In this document: positions 1 to 12,290 of the stretch, piece by piece
Layout of the letters: the number at the start of each line of letters is the position of its first letter
Numbering within the stretch: the first letter of the stretch is position 1
From: Euborellia annulipes
Lineage: Eukaryota; Arthropoda; Insecta; Dermaptera; Anisolabididae
Reading direction: 5' to 3'
NCBI GenBank assembly: GCA_023213315.1
Contig: JAKCPI010001563.1
Span: 310,001-374,000 of the forward strand
DNA: 64,000 nucleotides
The notes under the pieces: generated by a model
Database searches by the model: none
Told to the model about the DNA's origin: nothing
What the model saw: the letters and a program-made list of their open reading frames with translations, nothing else
Made by a program: the position numbers and the translations under genes

Positions 1-256
1 ATTGAATAATTTCAACAGCCACGAAATAATCTTCAATTGATTAATTAAAGACTTTTAGGATTATTAAGCAGCTTTTATATCTGATCAACTTTCTACAGAT
101 AATTTTAAAGAATAATTAAATTTGATTAATATTATGGAGAAAGAATTTGTTAGTGATAAAAAATGAAGTGGCACTTAAGTCATTTGTTGCCAAATTTGAT
201 GTTGTCGTTGGGCCTTGATTTAAAGCTTATAAATTATTTTGTTTTATTTCATCAAG

Positions 257-607
257 GGCCGGTTGCTTCACCTCTAGTCAACTTATCCGACCGATAGCAA
301 ATCATCGATATAGTAAACAAGAACACTCTTAACCTTAGAGTTAAGAAAAAATGAGTTTTTCAGATATTATTAGCTTTCTGAGGTATAAGGAAAGTTTTGT
401 GAAGTTAAGTTAATAAAGATATCGTATATAAATATTATTAAAAATTGAAATTAATTAAAATAAATATTAAAAATTCAAATAATTAATTAAAGCTAATTAA
501 TTAACAAAAATTTAAAAATTTCCAAAAAAATAAATAAACAAGGCTTGTGTTTCTAATTTTACCTAAGCCCAAAGCCTTAGCTAGTTAATTACGATCTGGA
601 ATCTTAT
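257..607 (+). mobile_element. TIR element copy, 3' end missing
   Basis: From GGCCGGTTGCTTCACCTC through ACTTATCCGACC, AACAAGAACAC and TGATTAACT-type AT-rich sequence to ACGATCTGGAATCTTATTT, colinear with 50984-51380. The right terminus of the longer copy is not present here. Confidence 0.7.
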
Positions 608-633
608 TTTATCAATGTCTACAAAGTTCTGCG

Positions 634-664
634 CTCACACACACACACACACACACAGACAGAC
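634..664. repeat. (CA)n with CAGA tail
   Basis: About eleven CA units followed by CAGACAGACAAA, directly after the truncated TIR element ends. Confidence 0.9.
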
Positions 665-2424
665 AAACTCTCTCAAAAATTAATAAATCAAGTATGAAAA
701 ATGTCAGGTCAAAATCACTTGTTATCTTATTATAACACTTTAAGAATATTTTTGATTAAAGAAAAATTTTTTTTCCGATATATTTCATTTAAATTTTTTG
801 ATGGCATTTCTTATTTCTTCTTGAATGAATTTACCGAGTAGCGTCCCCAGGGGTGGGAGAAAGCTTCCACCATTTGGAAGGAAAGTTCTTTATTAATGCT
901 AATTTGAATTCTGAACTGAATCATCATTACCCCAATTACTCCTCCCTCCTTGTTTGCGCCACTGCCGATCTGCCTCCCTAACATTACAAATTTTGCACCC
1001 CCCCCCCTCCTAACAAAGTCCTGAGACCGCCATTGAATCTATAATATTTAGTAGAGGGGGGGGGGGGGGGCGAAAACCATAAAGAAATTACGATTAACAA
1101 AACCACTTAAAGTTGATGAAAGCAAAAAAATTCCTCTCTCCCTTACTACCATAGGAAAACACTAATGCTACAAGGTAAAAAGAGGATTGTTTATAATTCT
1201 AAATAAATTTCTTAAACAAGAATCAATTTGCAAGAAAGGTGTTCATATAATAAAAAGTTATAACAAAAAGTTCATATATATATATATATATATATAAATT
1301 TCTGCAAGTATATATATATATTGTTTATATGCATATGAACTCTTTAAATAACGTCCCTCTTCCCCTAGATGCCACCCCCTCCTAAATAATTAAATTTTAA
1401 TGGGGTGTTTAAACCTTCATATTAAATATTAATTTATATATATATATAATTCAATTTAAAATAAAACCATTCAGAAAAATAAAACTAAAACATTATAGTC
1501 TATATATATATATATTAGTTGGAAAAGGAACATATGAAATTGAAATTATTTATTAATAATAAGCTTAAATAAATAAAATAAGTAGTTTTAACGAATTATA
1601 GTCCTTTGCTTAGACTTCATGACCCTCCTTAACGATTACTAGCCTAGCCACGTGGTTACCATAATTTAATTAATTTTTTTGGTTATTGATTTTGGAATAT
1701 TCAGGCCTGGAGATCTTTTCAACCAGACACATGGTTGACCCATCAATTTCTAGTAGAAAAAATATAAAATTTTCAAACCATAGTCTCTCATTCTCAATCT
1801 CTTTTTTTTGGACCGCCTCATTCCCTTCTCTCTTATTTATCAAACTATATATATATTTGTTAAGTAATATAACAAGAGTGAATTGGTCATAATTTTAATT
1901 AATATTGATGTACTAAGATTCAAAGTCATGACTGTATTAGGTGATGTTTAATTTCATTTGCATTTCATTCATAATATATTATTAACAGACAAAAAAAAAA
2001 AAAAATCAAAATTTATTTTTCGAGGTCTCAAAAATTTTATTAGAATATCCTCGATATTTTTTTCTTATTTTTTTTTTTTTTTTAATTTCATGATAAAAAC
2101 TTTGACGTTACGTATGAAATGCACAAACTGTCAAATGTCAAAAAAAAAAAAATTATTTATTTATTTTTTTTTTTTCAAAATTTTACATCATAATTTATAT
2201 TTAGGTTGATAAAAAAAAAAAATTGTGTGTTAGTGAGCAAACAAAAAAAAAAAAAAAAAAAAAAAAAAATCAACTTACTTTTTTCGATGAGCGTTCAGCA
2301 AGTGAAGATGTGAGTAAATGTGAGCAATCGATGATTTCTTGTCTAAATGAGTAAAGGTTAATGTTTTTTGAACAGCACACTGAGCTCTAATTTCCAATCG
2401 TAGGTAAATTGTATAAGATTGATT

Positions 2425-2625
2425 AATATATAAGGAGCTGGTGTGCTTAAGTGGAGGCGCAAAGAATCCTATCTGAAGATCTGGGAGAGAATGAATTGGG
2501 ATTCGGGAATTGGGATTGGAGGGGATGTCGGTGGGGGACGCGCTTCACTCGGGGCCGCCATCCGTCATGGCGCTTGCGCTACGCCTGCGCGCCATCTTTG
2601 ATTTAAAACTCACACCTACACTTTA
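2425..2625. promoter_or_regulatory. CpG-rich promoter-like island with YY1-type sites
   Basis: The only GC-rich, CpG-dense stretch in the first 6 kb. It carries GGCCGCCATCCGTCATGGCG and GCGCGCCATCTTTG; both contain the GCCAT core of YY1 sites (complement AAGATGGCG). No coding exon was found on either side, so direction is unknown. Confidence 0.4.
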
Positions 2626-2837
2626 ATTGATACAATAAATAAAATCTATAGGAGATTTAAACGAATGCTTTGCACTTTGATCGCTGTTTTCACATAGGGT
2701 AAAATTTACAAAAGATTTCCATCAATTGAAATTGCTCAAAAACAGATTGAAAGAAGAATTAAACAAAAGGTATTTTGAAAATTGTGAAACAGTTTCGAAA
2801 TTAGTTAAAATGTTGTCAACAGATGACTCTGTAGTCA

Positions 2838-2925
2838 TAGGCGCCGGAACTGGGGGGGGGGGGCAAGGGTACATTGCCCCCCCCCTGGCATCCTATAAGG
2901 GGGAGGGGCAGAGGGGGCAATATAT
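2838..2925 (+). mobile_element. Terminal fragment of the 45.5-kb hAT family
   Basis: TAGGCGCCGGAACTGGGG through GCAAGGGTACATTGCCCC and CCTGGCATCCTATAAGG matches, in reverse, the right end of 45463-45988. The other end is absent, so it is a solo end. It supplies most of a fortuitous 94-codon open frame. Confidence 0.7.
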
Positions 2926-2964
2926 CTTCTTTTATTTCATTTATTTTCCTACTATGGCAAACAT

Positions 2965-3285
2965 TTCTCCTATGAGGAAGTCGAAAAAAACTGAAAAAGT
3001 ATATCAGTAAAGTAGTAGTACTTTTTGGTAGATTTGGTTCAAAAGCTTTTGCACGCCTTTGTAAGGTGCCTAAATTAAATATAAAATTTCAACCTCGTAG
3101 CTTATTTCCTTCATGCTTGAAAATGTCCACGCACATAGACCAATTTGCGGGACGCACTTTTTTGGACCCAGGGGACCTCAAAGGATGTATTGATATATCT
3201 ATCAAAATCTCGACTTCTAATTTTTGACATGATCGCAATACTTTATCTTTATATATTTCATATATAGGGCAAGAGAAATTAAAAG
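2965..3285 (-). repeat. Copy of the hairpin-ended repeat family
   Basis: Reverse-oriented 5' part of the family: terminal hairpin at 3282-3235, the ATCATGTCAAAAATTAGAAG segment, and on to AAGTACTACTACTTTACTGA. Directly abuts the inverted hammerhead element at 3298. Confidence 0.75.
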
Positions 3286-3297
3286 CCTCCTCCTTTC

Positions 3298-3545
3298 CAC
3301 AATCCAATGAGACGTTTCGGATTAATTTTATTGACCCATCTTCAGACTTTCAAAATTTTCGAATTGTCAATATTATTATAGTGTTATGTGTCATATGTAC
3401 TTGGGAGTATGATGGGCCAACTCACTAGTACATATGACACATAAACTTACATGTATTACCCATACGAGCAACTTCGGGACATTGACAATTTTGAAAGACT
3501 GAAGATGGGTCAATAAAATTAACCCGAAACGTCTCATTGGATTGT
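3298..3545. mobile_element. Inverted-repeat element with two hammerhead-like cores
   Basis: Arms 3298-3405 and 3430-3545 are reverse complements: CCAATGAGACGTTTCGG against CCCGAAACGTCTCATTGG, and an inner GTCATATGTACT palindrome. The minus-strand core is at 3345-3311 and the plus-strand core at 3499-3533 (CTGAAGA, T, GGGT...ACCC, GAAACGTC). It belongs to the family also seen at 4741-4926, 31876-32283 and 51560-51745. Confidence 0.75.
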
Positions 3546-3579
3546 AAAAAATCGGCTGACTTCACCTGTTCTTTCTGTT

Positions 3580-4740
3580 TATATAAAAACAGCCACTTTA
3601 CTGATTTGATAATTCTTTTCTATAGAATAAATGACATCCTCTGTTGCTGTACCCTTCTCTCATCCCTAACGGGGTTGAAGAAGGGGGGGGGGGGGGAGGT
3701 GTCAAGACTCAACTAGAGTGCCCTTATTTCTTTCTCGAAACTGAGCGTCCCTATCCTCTTTCTTGGACGCTCCAGGGAGCGAAAAGGAGATGCGAGTTCC
3801 CTTCGCCTTCATTTCAATACCTTTCACCTATCCAAAGATTGATCACTCTGGGCTTCAGAACATTCTTTATAGGGGCACCGAATTGGACTATACTATAGCG
3901 AAAGAGCCAACTGACAATCTTTCTATACTAAGAATAACTGTTACTAATAATTGCAAAACATTCCTAATACTTTATTTAAGAATTTTAGATCTTTTTTTGT
4001 TTATAACTTGTATCGAATAACGAAACAATTCTAAAATTGGCATTTGAGAAGACGCCAGGGTAGAGAGTCGCGCCGTGAGGTTAGGCAACCAAAACGCTCA
4101 GCTGCTAGAAGGGTTGTCACTTTTTCCTTTCTATTCTCGAATTCTATTAGGCCTATCTATATCTATAATAAAATAAAAACTTCTTTCCCGTATTTTGTTT
4201 TAATAAATTTAAATTGACTCATAAAAGAATATTTTTTGGAGGCACTTTTTTTGGGTGGGCTGGAGGGGGAAGGGGGCGTATCCATATAACTCCGGGGCCG
4301 GCAAGTCTCTCAGTATCTGAATGCTGATAGCATTTCTGTTATAAATTGGGTTAATCCTGTTAATAACTGCGTATATCAAAACCGCATTAATCAAATCAAA
4401 AAATCAATGTTGAAAAAATTACAACTCATTCATAATCGATTAGGTATTAACAATTCTAGATGACGTGCTGTTTTAGAAAAAAAACTATCTCTTTGAAGGA
4501 AATGTTTATTTTATTAAATGGTCACAGGCGTGGGAAGTAGGGGGGGGGGAATTGCCCTGAGGCCGTGTCGAAGAGAATATCGCCCCCCATTCAGTTTTTT
4601 TTAATACTGAAAATTTTTGAACAACTTAAATGTTATTTGTGTAAAACTGAAAGGCGTGATTTGGAGGGGGGGGGGGGAGCTGAGGGCATTTGCCTCCTAC
4701 CCCCGAAGGATTCTGATTTTTTTTTCAATCTTATTTCTAA
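3580..4740. other. No gene recognised
   Basis: G-runs at 3674-3692 and 4541-4549, a G-rich block at 4660-4680 followed by GGCATTTGCCTCC that resembles the hAT-like end at 32500-32530, and otherwise unique AT-rich sequence. Confidence 0.5.
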
Positions 4741-4926
4741 AGACAGGAGAAGGAGCAGGTGCAGCCAAAAAACAAAAGCCTCCGATTTAATACAATTTAA
4801 TGAGACGTTTCGGGTGAATTTCATCTACCCATCTTCAGTCCTTCAAAATTATTAAAAGTCCCGGAGTTGGTCAATAGGGCAATACATGTAAATTTATGTA
4901 TCATATGTCCTGGTGATGCGGGCCAT
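4741..4926 (-). mobile_element. Single-arm hammerhead-like repeat (family of 3.3 kb)
   Basis: Minus-strand core at 4838-4803: CTGAAGA, T, GGGTAGA...TTCACCC, GAAACGTC. The flanking segment GCCTCCGATTTAATACAATT and the upstream 'CAGGTGCAGCCAAAAAAC' match the 31.9-kb copy, showing one arm without its inverted partner. Confidence 0.7.
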
Positions 4927-4967
4927 CGTATTTATTTAGTGAGAATTCAAGTCAACTTCATTGACTG

Positions 4968-5131
4968 GTTAAAAATGTCCACACCGACCAATTTGACCCA
5001 CTTTTTTTGGACTCAAGGGACCTCGAAACATGTATATCCATCAAAATCTCGACATCGAATTTTTGACATGATCGCAATACTTTCTCTCTCTATATATTTC
5101 TTATATAGGGTAAGAGAAAGTAAAAAAAAAG
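4968..5131 (-). repeat. Copy of the hairpin-ended repeat family, 5' part
   Basis: Terminal hairpin (ACTTTCTCTTACCCTATATA) and the GATGTCGAGATTTTGATGGA segment on the minus strand, again directly beside a hammerhead-like repeat (4741-4926). Confidence 0.75.
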
Positions 5132-6850
5132 AAATGTGAAATTATCATTATTCAAATTATAAGGATAATTAATTTAAAAAAATAAGATTGCTTTTTGTAA
5201 TAAATCAAATAACTTTTTAAAGAAATAATAATTAAGAATAAATTAAATCAATTATTGATATTTTTCCTAATTTTTTTTTTATTTAAATCTATACATATAA
5301 AAAGTAAAAATAACATAAGATTGAAAGGTAATTAAAAATACACATATAAATTATTTTTTATTTATTTGATAAACAGATGAAAATCGAATGGAATAATTTA
5401 GAATAGAATATAAAGAAAATAATTAAGCCATTTCTTATTATTGTTGTTGTTTTGATTAAAAATAAAAAATAGACGGTGCTATTATTTGAATTTAGAGCCA
5501 TTCAAAAAGGTGTCTTTCATTCAAGTATAAAAAAAATTCTGGGGATTTTATTTCAGTTATCTAAAAACACAAACTTTAGGATCGTTTATCTAATAATGTT
5601 TAAATAAAAAATTTCAAATATTTTTTTTAAGGCCGAAACACCGAATTTTTTAAATATGTAACCGAAATATTTTTTTTCTAGAATATTAATAACAGGCATA
5701 CATAAATACTTAAGCACATACATTCAGACATACATACATATAGACGGTATTTGAAAAACAACTTTTTCCGGACATAGAAAGTCCTATTATACATTTTATA
5801 TACATATATATCGAAATCCCGAGATCATGTTTTCTTATTTACTTGTTTTTCTAATATATACAGAATCAAGAAATTATTAAAGTCCAGTGATTCTCGAAAT
5901 TTTTTATAAGAATCAGTCTCAATTAGTATTTTTATTTTTAGATCCTCAGGTAATAATAATTCAGTTTAATTATTCTATCAACGATTTAAACATTTTATAC
6001 GTCAAGTCAGTTTTAATTAATTATGTCTTATTTGCAGTATAATTATTTATTATGAGGGACACCCAAGTTTGTTTATATTCCTATTTTAGTATTTAAAATA
6101 AAAAAAAAAAAAAATTGATAGTTTCTACAGTATAAAACTAAACAAACTTGGATGTTTTTTTATCATATGTAAATAAATCAATTAAAAAAAACTATATAAT
6201 AAATTTTTGATTTAAATGAATTTCTTTTGAGAAACACTGGTATGAATCGATTTTATAAATTCTATATGTAATTTCAGCTTTGGCAAAATTGAATTAAAAA
6301 ATTCTTTTTAATTTAGACCTAATGCTCTAAAAGTTTTAAGAGTTATCATTAATAAATTAAAATTTTCTGTTTAAAGCTCGTTTATTTGTATAAAATCAAC
6401 AATTCGATCAGATTGTAGACCTGAATATGAGCAAAAAGTTGAACATTACACATATAAACATAAACTATTTAAACAAACTGTGAACACCCTCCCCCCTCCC
6501 CCCATTCTCAATTTATTTCAAAGAAATGATATGATAAATACCGTGATGCGTTATTTGCCCCGAAAAAGCCTAATAAAACCTAATTTGTTTTTATTTATGA
6601 AATTCTATTTAAAATTTGTCTCAAGGATTCTGCATAGTTTTCACTTGGAGGCGCAGATTTGAATTTGCGCCTCTTTAGAGCAGCTAAGTCCGTCCAACAG
6701 CAAATCTTTACCAGGCCAAAAAAATTTCATAAATTCGAAGCAATCAAAATTTTTTTTCGGTATCCTAATTTTCTAAATTAGGCTAATTGGTAGTCAATAT
6801 AAATTTAATTCACACTCAGAAATCAAAATTTAAAATTTCTTCTCAAATAT
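5132..6850. other. AT-rich, no gene recognised
   Basis: Homopolymer-rich sequence with one short inverted repeat (6059-6157) and no supported exon. Confidence 0.55.
6059..6157. repeat. Short inverted repeat
   Basis: ACACCCAAGTTTGTTTA and CTAAACAAACTTGGATGT face each other across an A-rich spacer; possibly a small MITE. Confidence 0.5.
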
Positions 6851-6858
6851 TTTTTCCT

Positions 6859-7158
6859 TTACGAACGGAATGAATTCGACTGCTTTTGTTCAGTTGATAA
6901 ACGCGACGCATGTTTGTCGTCAGTGTGGCGCACCCCGTTTACTTTGCACGGTTTTGACCTGCTGCTGACGGGACCCAGCGGAAAATCGGTCGAGGGACCA
7001 ACGGAGATCGACGGAGAAATATTGACGGAATTTTCCGTTTTGGATTTTCCATCAAGTCTGCAGCTGGCTGTGTTTTGAATGTAAGCTTGTGCAGCGGAAC
7101 TTCCGCCAAGTGTGGCGCCAGCCTTAGGGGTATGGAAAAAAATACCACTGGGTGCCAT
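6859..7158 (-). CDS. Open frame in a GC-richer island, possible first exon
   Basis: ATG at 7158-7156 has good context (C at -1, G at +4) and a TATATTTTAAAG box about 45 bases upstream. The 99-codon frame is Ser/Thr/Lys-rich ('MAPSGIFFHTPKAGATLGG') with no recognisable domain. GTCAAA and GTAAAC donors occur inside it, so it could be a first exon. The opposite strand is also open over about 75 codons, which weakens the case. Confidence 0.3.
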   Translation of the reverse strand: MAPSGIFFHTPKAGATLGGSSAAQAYIQNTASCRLDGKSKTENSVNISPSISVGPSTDFPLGPVSSRSKPCKVNGVRHTDDKHASRLSTEQKQSNSFRS

Positions 7159-7169
7159 GAGAACCGCGG

Positions 7170-10100
7170 GTCACGGAAATAGCTGCTTTAAAATATAACG
7201 CGTTAATAGATATTTTTTTTTTAATAAAAACATTATTCCTTAATAATATTAGGAACAAATTTAAAAGTTTTATCGTTTTGGCAGAAAATTCATTTAATTT
7301 AATAACAATTTTATTTATTTATTTTTTTTAAAATATTTTTTTATAATTAATTCCGAGTTTCTTAATTAACTTAAGGACTATTTCAATCGTTTTTTTTTTT
7401 ACCGGGCTATGGTTTGAATGCTATTCTGTCTTTCATCATGGTGACCTAACTATATTTCTTCTAAAGATAAAATTTGAATATAACGATATTAAAGTTGATT
7501 AAGAACCCGGGCTTAATTCTATTTAATTTTTTATTTTTATTTATAAATGCAACCTTGCCAAAGCTGATTGAAGGAAACATTTAAGATTTTTTTTATATAA
7601 AAGAGACAATACTGAAATTGGCACTCACCAAGAAATGAAACTTTTAGATAAAGAGTTTTATAATAAATAAAAAAATAAAAATTCCACACTTAGATTTGGA
7701 AGATTTATTTACATAAGGGGATATTTATTTAATATCCAAAAAGAAAAAGTAAATAAAATAAAGTATTTACATGATATTCCCATAGGAAACAGTTCCCTTT
7801 AATGAAGGCTTATATGAGTATTAAATAACAAAAAAAAAATAAATAATGAATGTCATCAAAAATTAAAAATATTTTCACTAGATGTCATAGTAAAAATGAG
7901 AAATATAAGAATTATTTAAATCTATATACATATTCATATCTATTATATACAATAGTAGTATTAATTAAATACAGGAAAATTTGAGCAAAATATTAATGGA
8001 GATATAAATACAAATTTTTAAATGGAATATTAAAGAATAAGATTTTGAATATTTTAATAATTTTAATAAAAAAATATTAAACTTTTCCCTGTATCGCTAA
8101 AAAATAGTGAATTTCTTTTTGACTGATATTTTCTTGACTTGTGCCAATTTCTTACGACCAAATAAAAAAAAGGATATTTATAAAATTTACAAATATAATT
8201 ACAATAAACAAAATAACATAATAATTTATTATAAAATTAAAAGAGTGAACACTTTAAAGGCTGGTTTATTTAGGTCTTGTTTGTAATGTTTTCTAAAATT
8301 TTTGAAATGTATGTTTATGGATAATCTCACTGATTTTTTTGTTGTTGTTGACCGCTTTATTGTTTTTGGGTAGTTGTTCATTATTTTTGTCTTAATTATA
8401 TTATCACAGCTAGCTTCAAGATTATACTGTTCCTCAATGATCACTCAAAAAAATAACAAAAGAGCACCCTTAGAATATTACGAGGACTGAAAGTTAATCT
8501 TTCAGTAAGAACACACCGAACAAGCACACAATTTACAATTTTTTTTTTATTTTATATATATATATTTTTTTTTTGTTTATTTTATCTTATTTTTTTTAAA
8601 TGTATTCATATATATTTATAAACAATCGTTTTTATAAATATATATAAATAACAAATACCGCACAAAGTGAAATGCAAATAGACATATTATTACTATTCCG
8701 GAAGATTAATTTGTTATTAAATCATATAGAATAGCAATTAATTGTAATTTATAATAATTATAGTGCTTTATAATATTATGTTTCACTTCTTATACTGATA
8801 TATATATATATATATATATAGAATACCTATAGAAATTTTACTTTTTTATTTTTATATATATATATAATTAGACAATAAAGTATTTAAACAATGATCTAAT
8901 TACTTTATTGACTAATAATATACTTTTCAAATCCCAAAATTTAATATTAAATAAAGGATAATTTCTTTGATAGGTTTTCAGTAAGAAGTAAAACTATTTA
9001 ATGAAGCATTCATTACAATTGTTCGATTGTTTAGGTAATTTTATATGCTACCTGTTACAACCATAATAATTACATTAGTTTCCTAATCCAAATGTACAAT
9101 ATTAATGTTGTACAGAATAACAAATATAAACATGATAACAGATTTTTGTCATAAAATTATCAGAAATACTGTCGACACTCACTTAAATAATTTTTTAAAG
9201 TACGACGCCCGATTTAGATTTGTCGTCAAATGGAAGCCATCATTTGAGAATTACTCTATATTTTTATTTTTTTTTTTTTGTTTTTTATTTTTTTTATTTG
9301 GGAGAAGTAATTTAATTATCTATATATATTTATACATTACTATACGACCCTGAGATTTTGAAGTATACATAATCAGTAATAAAAAGAGAGCTTTTCTTTC
9401 TTGTTTAGAATTTTACCCAAAATTTATTTATTTTCATAAAAAAAATTGTTTATTTCATAAATTGGATTTGGATTTTTTGCTTCAGTTTTATAAATAAAAT
9501 TTCTCAATTTGTCTTCAATAAATATTTTGGACGGTATATCTCAGTTCATAAATTGAAAAGTTCTTTTAATTGTTTATATATACATGTACATGAATTATTA
9601 TATATACATAAAAGAAGAATTTGACACATCAGCATGGCATATTACATCCGCGTCCATAGTTTTATTATGTTCAATTTAAGTATATATTCTGTATATATAT
9701 GACGATCTTGAGACCAATTCAATTAATGCAGATAATGAGTTAAAAAGTTCAAAATCTTTACAAATTTATTGAAGTCTTAATGAGAATAAAACGCTATCTC
9801 AACTATTTAAGGGACTTGAGTCAATTTAGATATAAAAAAAAAATTTTAACATTCACTTCTATTTACTTTCCTGTTGTTACAAGATTTTTTTTAAATTTTA
9901 AAATGGCAATAGAAAATAATCAGTCAAAAAAGGAAGGATCTTTCATGGTTTTGAAAAAAATTATTACAATAAATTGGCACATTTAATTTTTTGGGAAGCT
10001 TTGATTATTTTTGGTATTATAATTTATTTTAGATTTTAGATCCGTGCGTTATTAAGGAAAATGTCAAAAGAACAGAAGGCCAATTAAATAAAAACTGCTA

Positions 10101-10240
10101 AATACTAAATATAAACAAACAGACGACAGAGTAAACTCAAATTTCACAAAAACAAAGTTCAAAAACAAATAAGAAAAATATCATAATAAAATTAAATTTT
10201 TCATTTTTTCTACAATTCACTAACTATTTTTTCTTCTTTT
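7170..10240. other. AT-rich, no gene recognised
   Basis: About 3 kb of very AT-rich DNA with TA tracts near 8.55 and 8.8 kb. Small open frames here are A/T-driven. It could be an intron upstream of the exon at 10243. Confidence 0.55.
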
Positions 10241-10242
10241 AG

Positions 10243-10382
10243 GATGGAGGGACGCAACTTTGGAACAACATTCTATTCAACTGAAGGAATTTTCAACTAA
10301 TCAAATCTTGACTAAAAATGAAGCAATGATGAAGGCCCCCCCGAGTCGAATTCCCCAGCTACGCTCATGGATGAAGGCAGAG
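10243..10382 (+). CDS. Candidate internal exon of an unidentified gene
   Basis: Bounded by an excellent acceptor (branch-like CACTAAC, then TTTTTTCTTCTTTTAG at 10242) and donor (GTGAGC at 10383). Only one frame is open: two nucleotides complete an upstream codon, then 46 codons end in phase 0. The product starts 'WRDATLEQHSIQLKEFS' and ends 'KAPPSRIPQLRSWMKAE', polar and helix-compatible. I do not recognise the family and no partner exon was identified on this strand nearby. Confidence 0.55.
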
Positions 10383-10935
10383 GTGAGCAACCTTTTAATT
10401 TATTAAAATTAAATTACAGTAGTTTGTATTAACTACAAGGCCTCTCGGAGGAATCAATTTTATAGAGATGACGTTGAATTTATATTTTAAGTCTTTGCCT
10501 CAGTTTTCGTTTAGATCGGCTTTAGTAGTAATAGGTCTTTATTTTGTAAAGTCAACTATGTCTTAATTTAATCTTCGATCCGAGAGTTGGCCGGTATTCA
10601 ATTATCATCTTTACTTGAGTTTTAGAGTTTTTAAATGCATTTAGAGTTGATCGACTTTTCTTTTGAAATTTATAAGAAGACGGAGGATGATGGATTTCTA
10701 AACCTCTAGAATGATTCCATGTCGGGGCTGTTTTCAGATATTAGCTTAGCTTATCTTTCCCATGTTGCTATTTCTTTCTCACTGTCTTTTAAAGTGAGTC
10801 AACAGCTTCTCCAGAAATTCATTTACATTGCTGTTAATTTTTTCTCGAATTCATCCAACTATAACCCATAGGAAATGTTTGAGGAAACATTTATCGTAAC
10901 TGTTTGAACAACTTCCCGTTGAAAATGAGGTTTGG

Positions 10936-10982
10936 GGTCGTCCACATATTACGTAACGCCTTTTTTGACTTAATATGTGGAC
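10936..10982. repeat. MITE-like end with hairpin
   Basis: GGTCGTCCACATATTACGTA resembles the GGGTCGTCCA... termini found on many arthropod MITEs. GTCCACATATTA (10939-10950) and TAATATGTGGAC (10971-10982) pair perfectly. Only this end is recognisable. Confidence 0.5.
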
Positions 10983-11353
10983 TAACCCTTTGCACTCTGA
11001 TAGAGGATGTTATGGAGAGTGTAGAAAAATAGTCGGATCGTCAAATCCTCTTTTGAGGAGGCTCAAAAATATTTTGAAAATTTCCCAATTCAAAAGCATT
11101 GAGCTCGAAAAAATGCCTCTAGCTCTTTTTTACTTTTTTGAGATGTTGCCCATATTTCACTGATATAGTAAGTGCAGCGTGCCTTGGTGACTTTTGTCAG
11201 GAATATTAATCTTATTGTTTATATTGTATTATTATATGTGTATGTTATTCATTCATCAGAATATATAAATAAACATATTCAAATAATAATAGTTTCAATA
11301 TATTATAATTTAATATTACATGGTGCCGAAACCGATTTAAATATTTTTGAAAT

Positions 11354-12290
11354 ATGCCGAATAATAGAAATAATAATGAAGGTAATTCTCAAATTTTGAA
11401 TATGGATAATTCTATTAATTTACGGCCTCCAAATCCAATTCAACTAGAGAGCAATAAGAATAATGCCCTAGTATGGAAGCATTGGATTCAGAATTTCAAC
11501 TGGTACGCTACAGCTATAGGATTAGAGAAGAAAACTCCTGAAAAACAAGTAGCGATTTTTATGGCTCTTATTGGTCCAGAGGCTATTGAAATATATAACA
11601 CTTTTACATTAAGTGAAGTCGAATCTAAAGATTTAAATGCAATTAAAAATAAATTTAATGATTATTTTACTCCTAAATTAAATAAAATGAAAGACTTCTA
11701 TTTAAAAGAATTTCTCAGCAAAATAATCAAACCTTCGATGAATTTTTGACCGAATTGATAAACCAGGCAAAAAGATGTCAATTTGAAAACTCAATGGAAA
11801 AATTTTTATTGGACAAGATTGTAGTTGGCATTTTAGATAATGATTTAAGAGAGAAACTTCTAGCAGAAGATAATTTTACTTATAATAAGGCAGTAAAATT
11901 ATGCAAATTAAAAGAATTAGCGAAGATTCAAGTAAATGAGATGAAAGAACCAACAATAAATGAAATTAAGAAGAAGAAAGGTCAAAATCCTCAAAATTTT
12001 AATAAAAGTAAAGAAAAATTTAACAATGAAGGAAAGAAGAATGAAAAGTTTAATTGTTGCCGATGTTGTATCTTTCACGGACCTAAGCAATGCCCAGCTT
12101 TTGGAAAGACCTGCAGAAAATGTAATAGAAGAGGACACTTCACCAAGGCTTGTGGTACTAAGAAAATAAATACTCTAGAAGAAAGTGAATCTGAAGAAGA
12201 TAATGGATGCTCGTTTGTAATTTCAAGTCTAAAAGATAGGAAAAATTCAAGAGATTGGCTTGAACCATTGAGTTTACCAGGCAATAATGA
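11354..12290 (+). pseudogene. gypsy gag with zinc knuckle, frameshifted
   Basis: ATG at 11354 starts an Asn-rich N-terminus and a capsid-like region ('WKHWIQNFNWYA', 'EAIEIYNTF'). The frame shifts around 11707-11745. It then continues to a Lys/Asn-rich segment and a nucleocapsid with a first Cys-rich cluster (about 12052-12100) and a CX2CX4HX4C knuckle, 'CRKCNRRGHFTKAC', at about 12112-12153. The first part alone would give a 131-residue product. Confidence 0.8.

Noticed and set aside
1958..2209. 83-codon Phe/Lys-rich frame
   Set aside because: Produced by poly-T and poly-A runs; no coding character.
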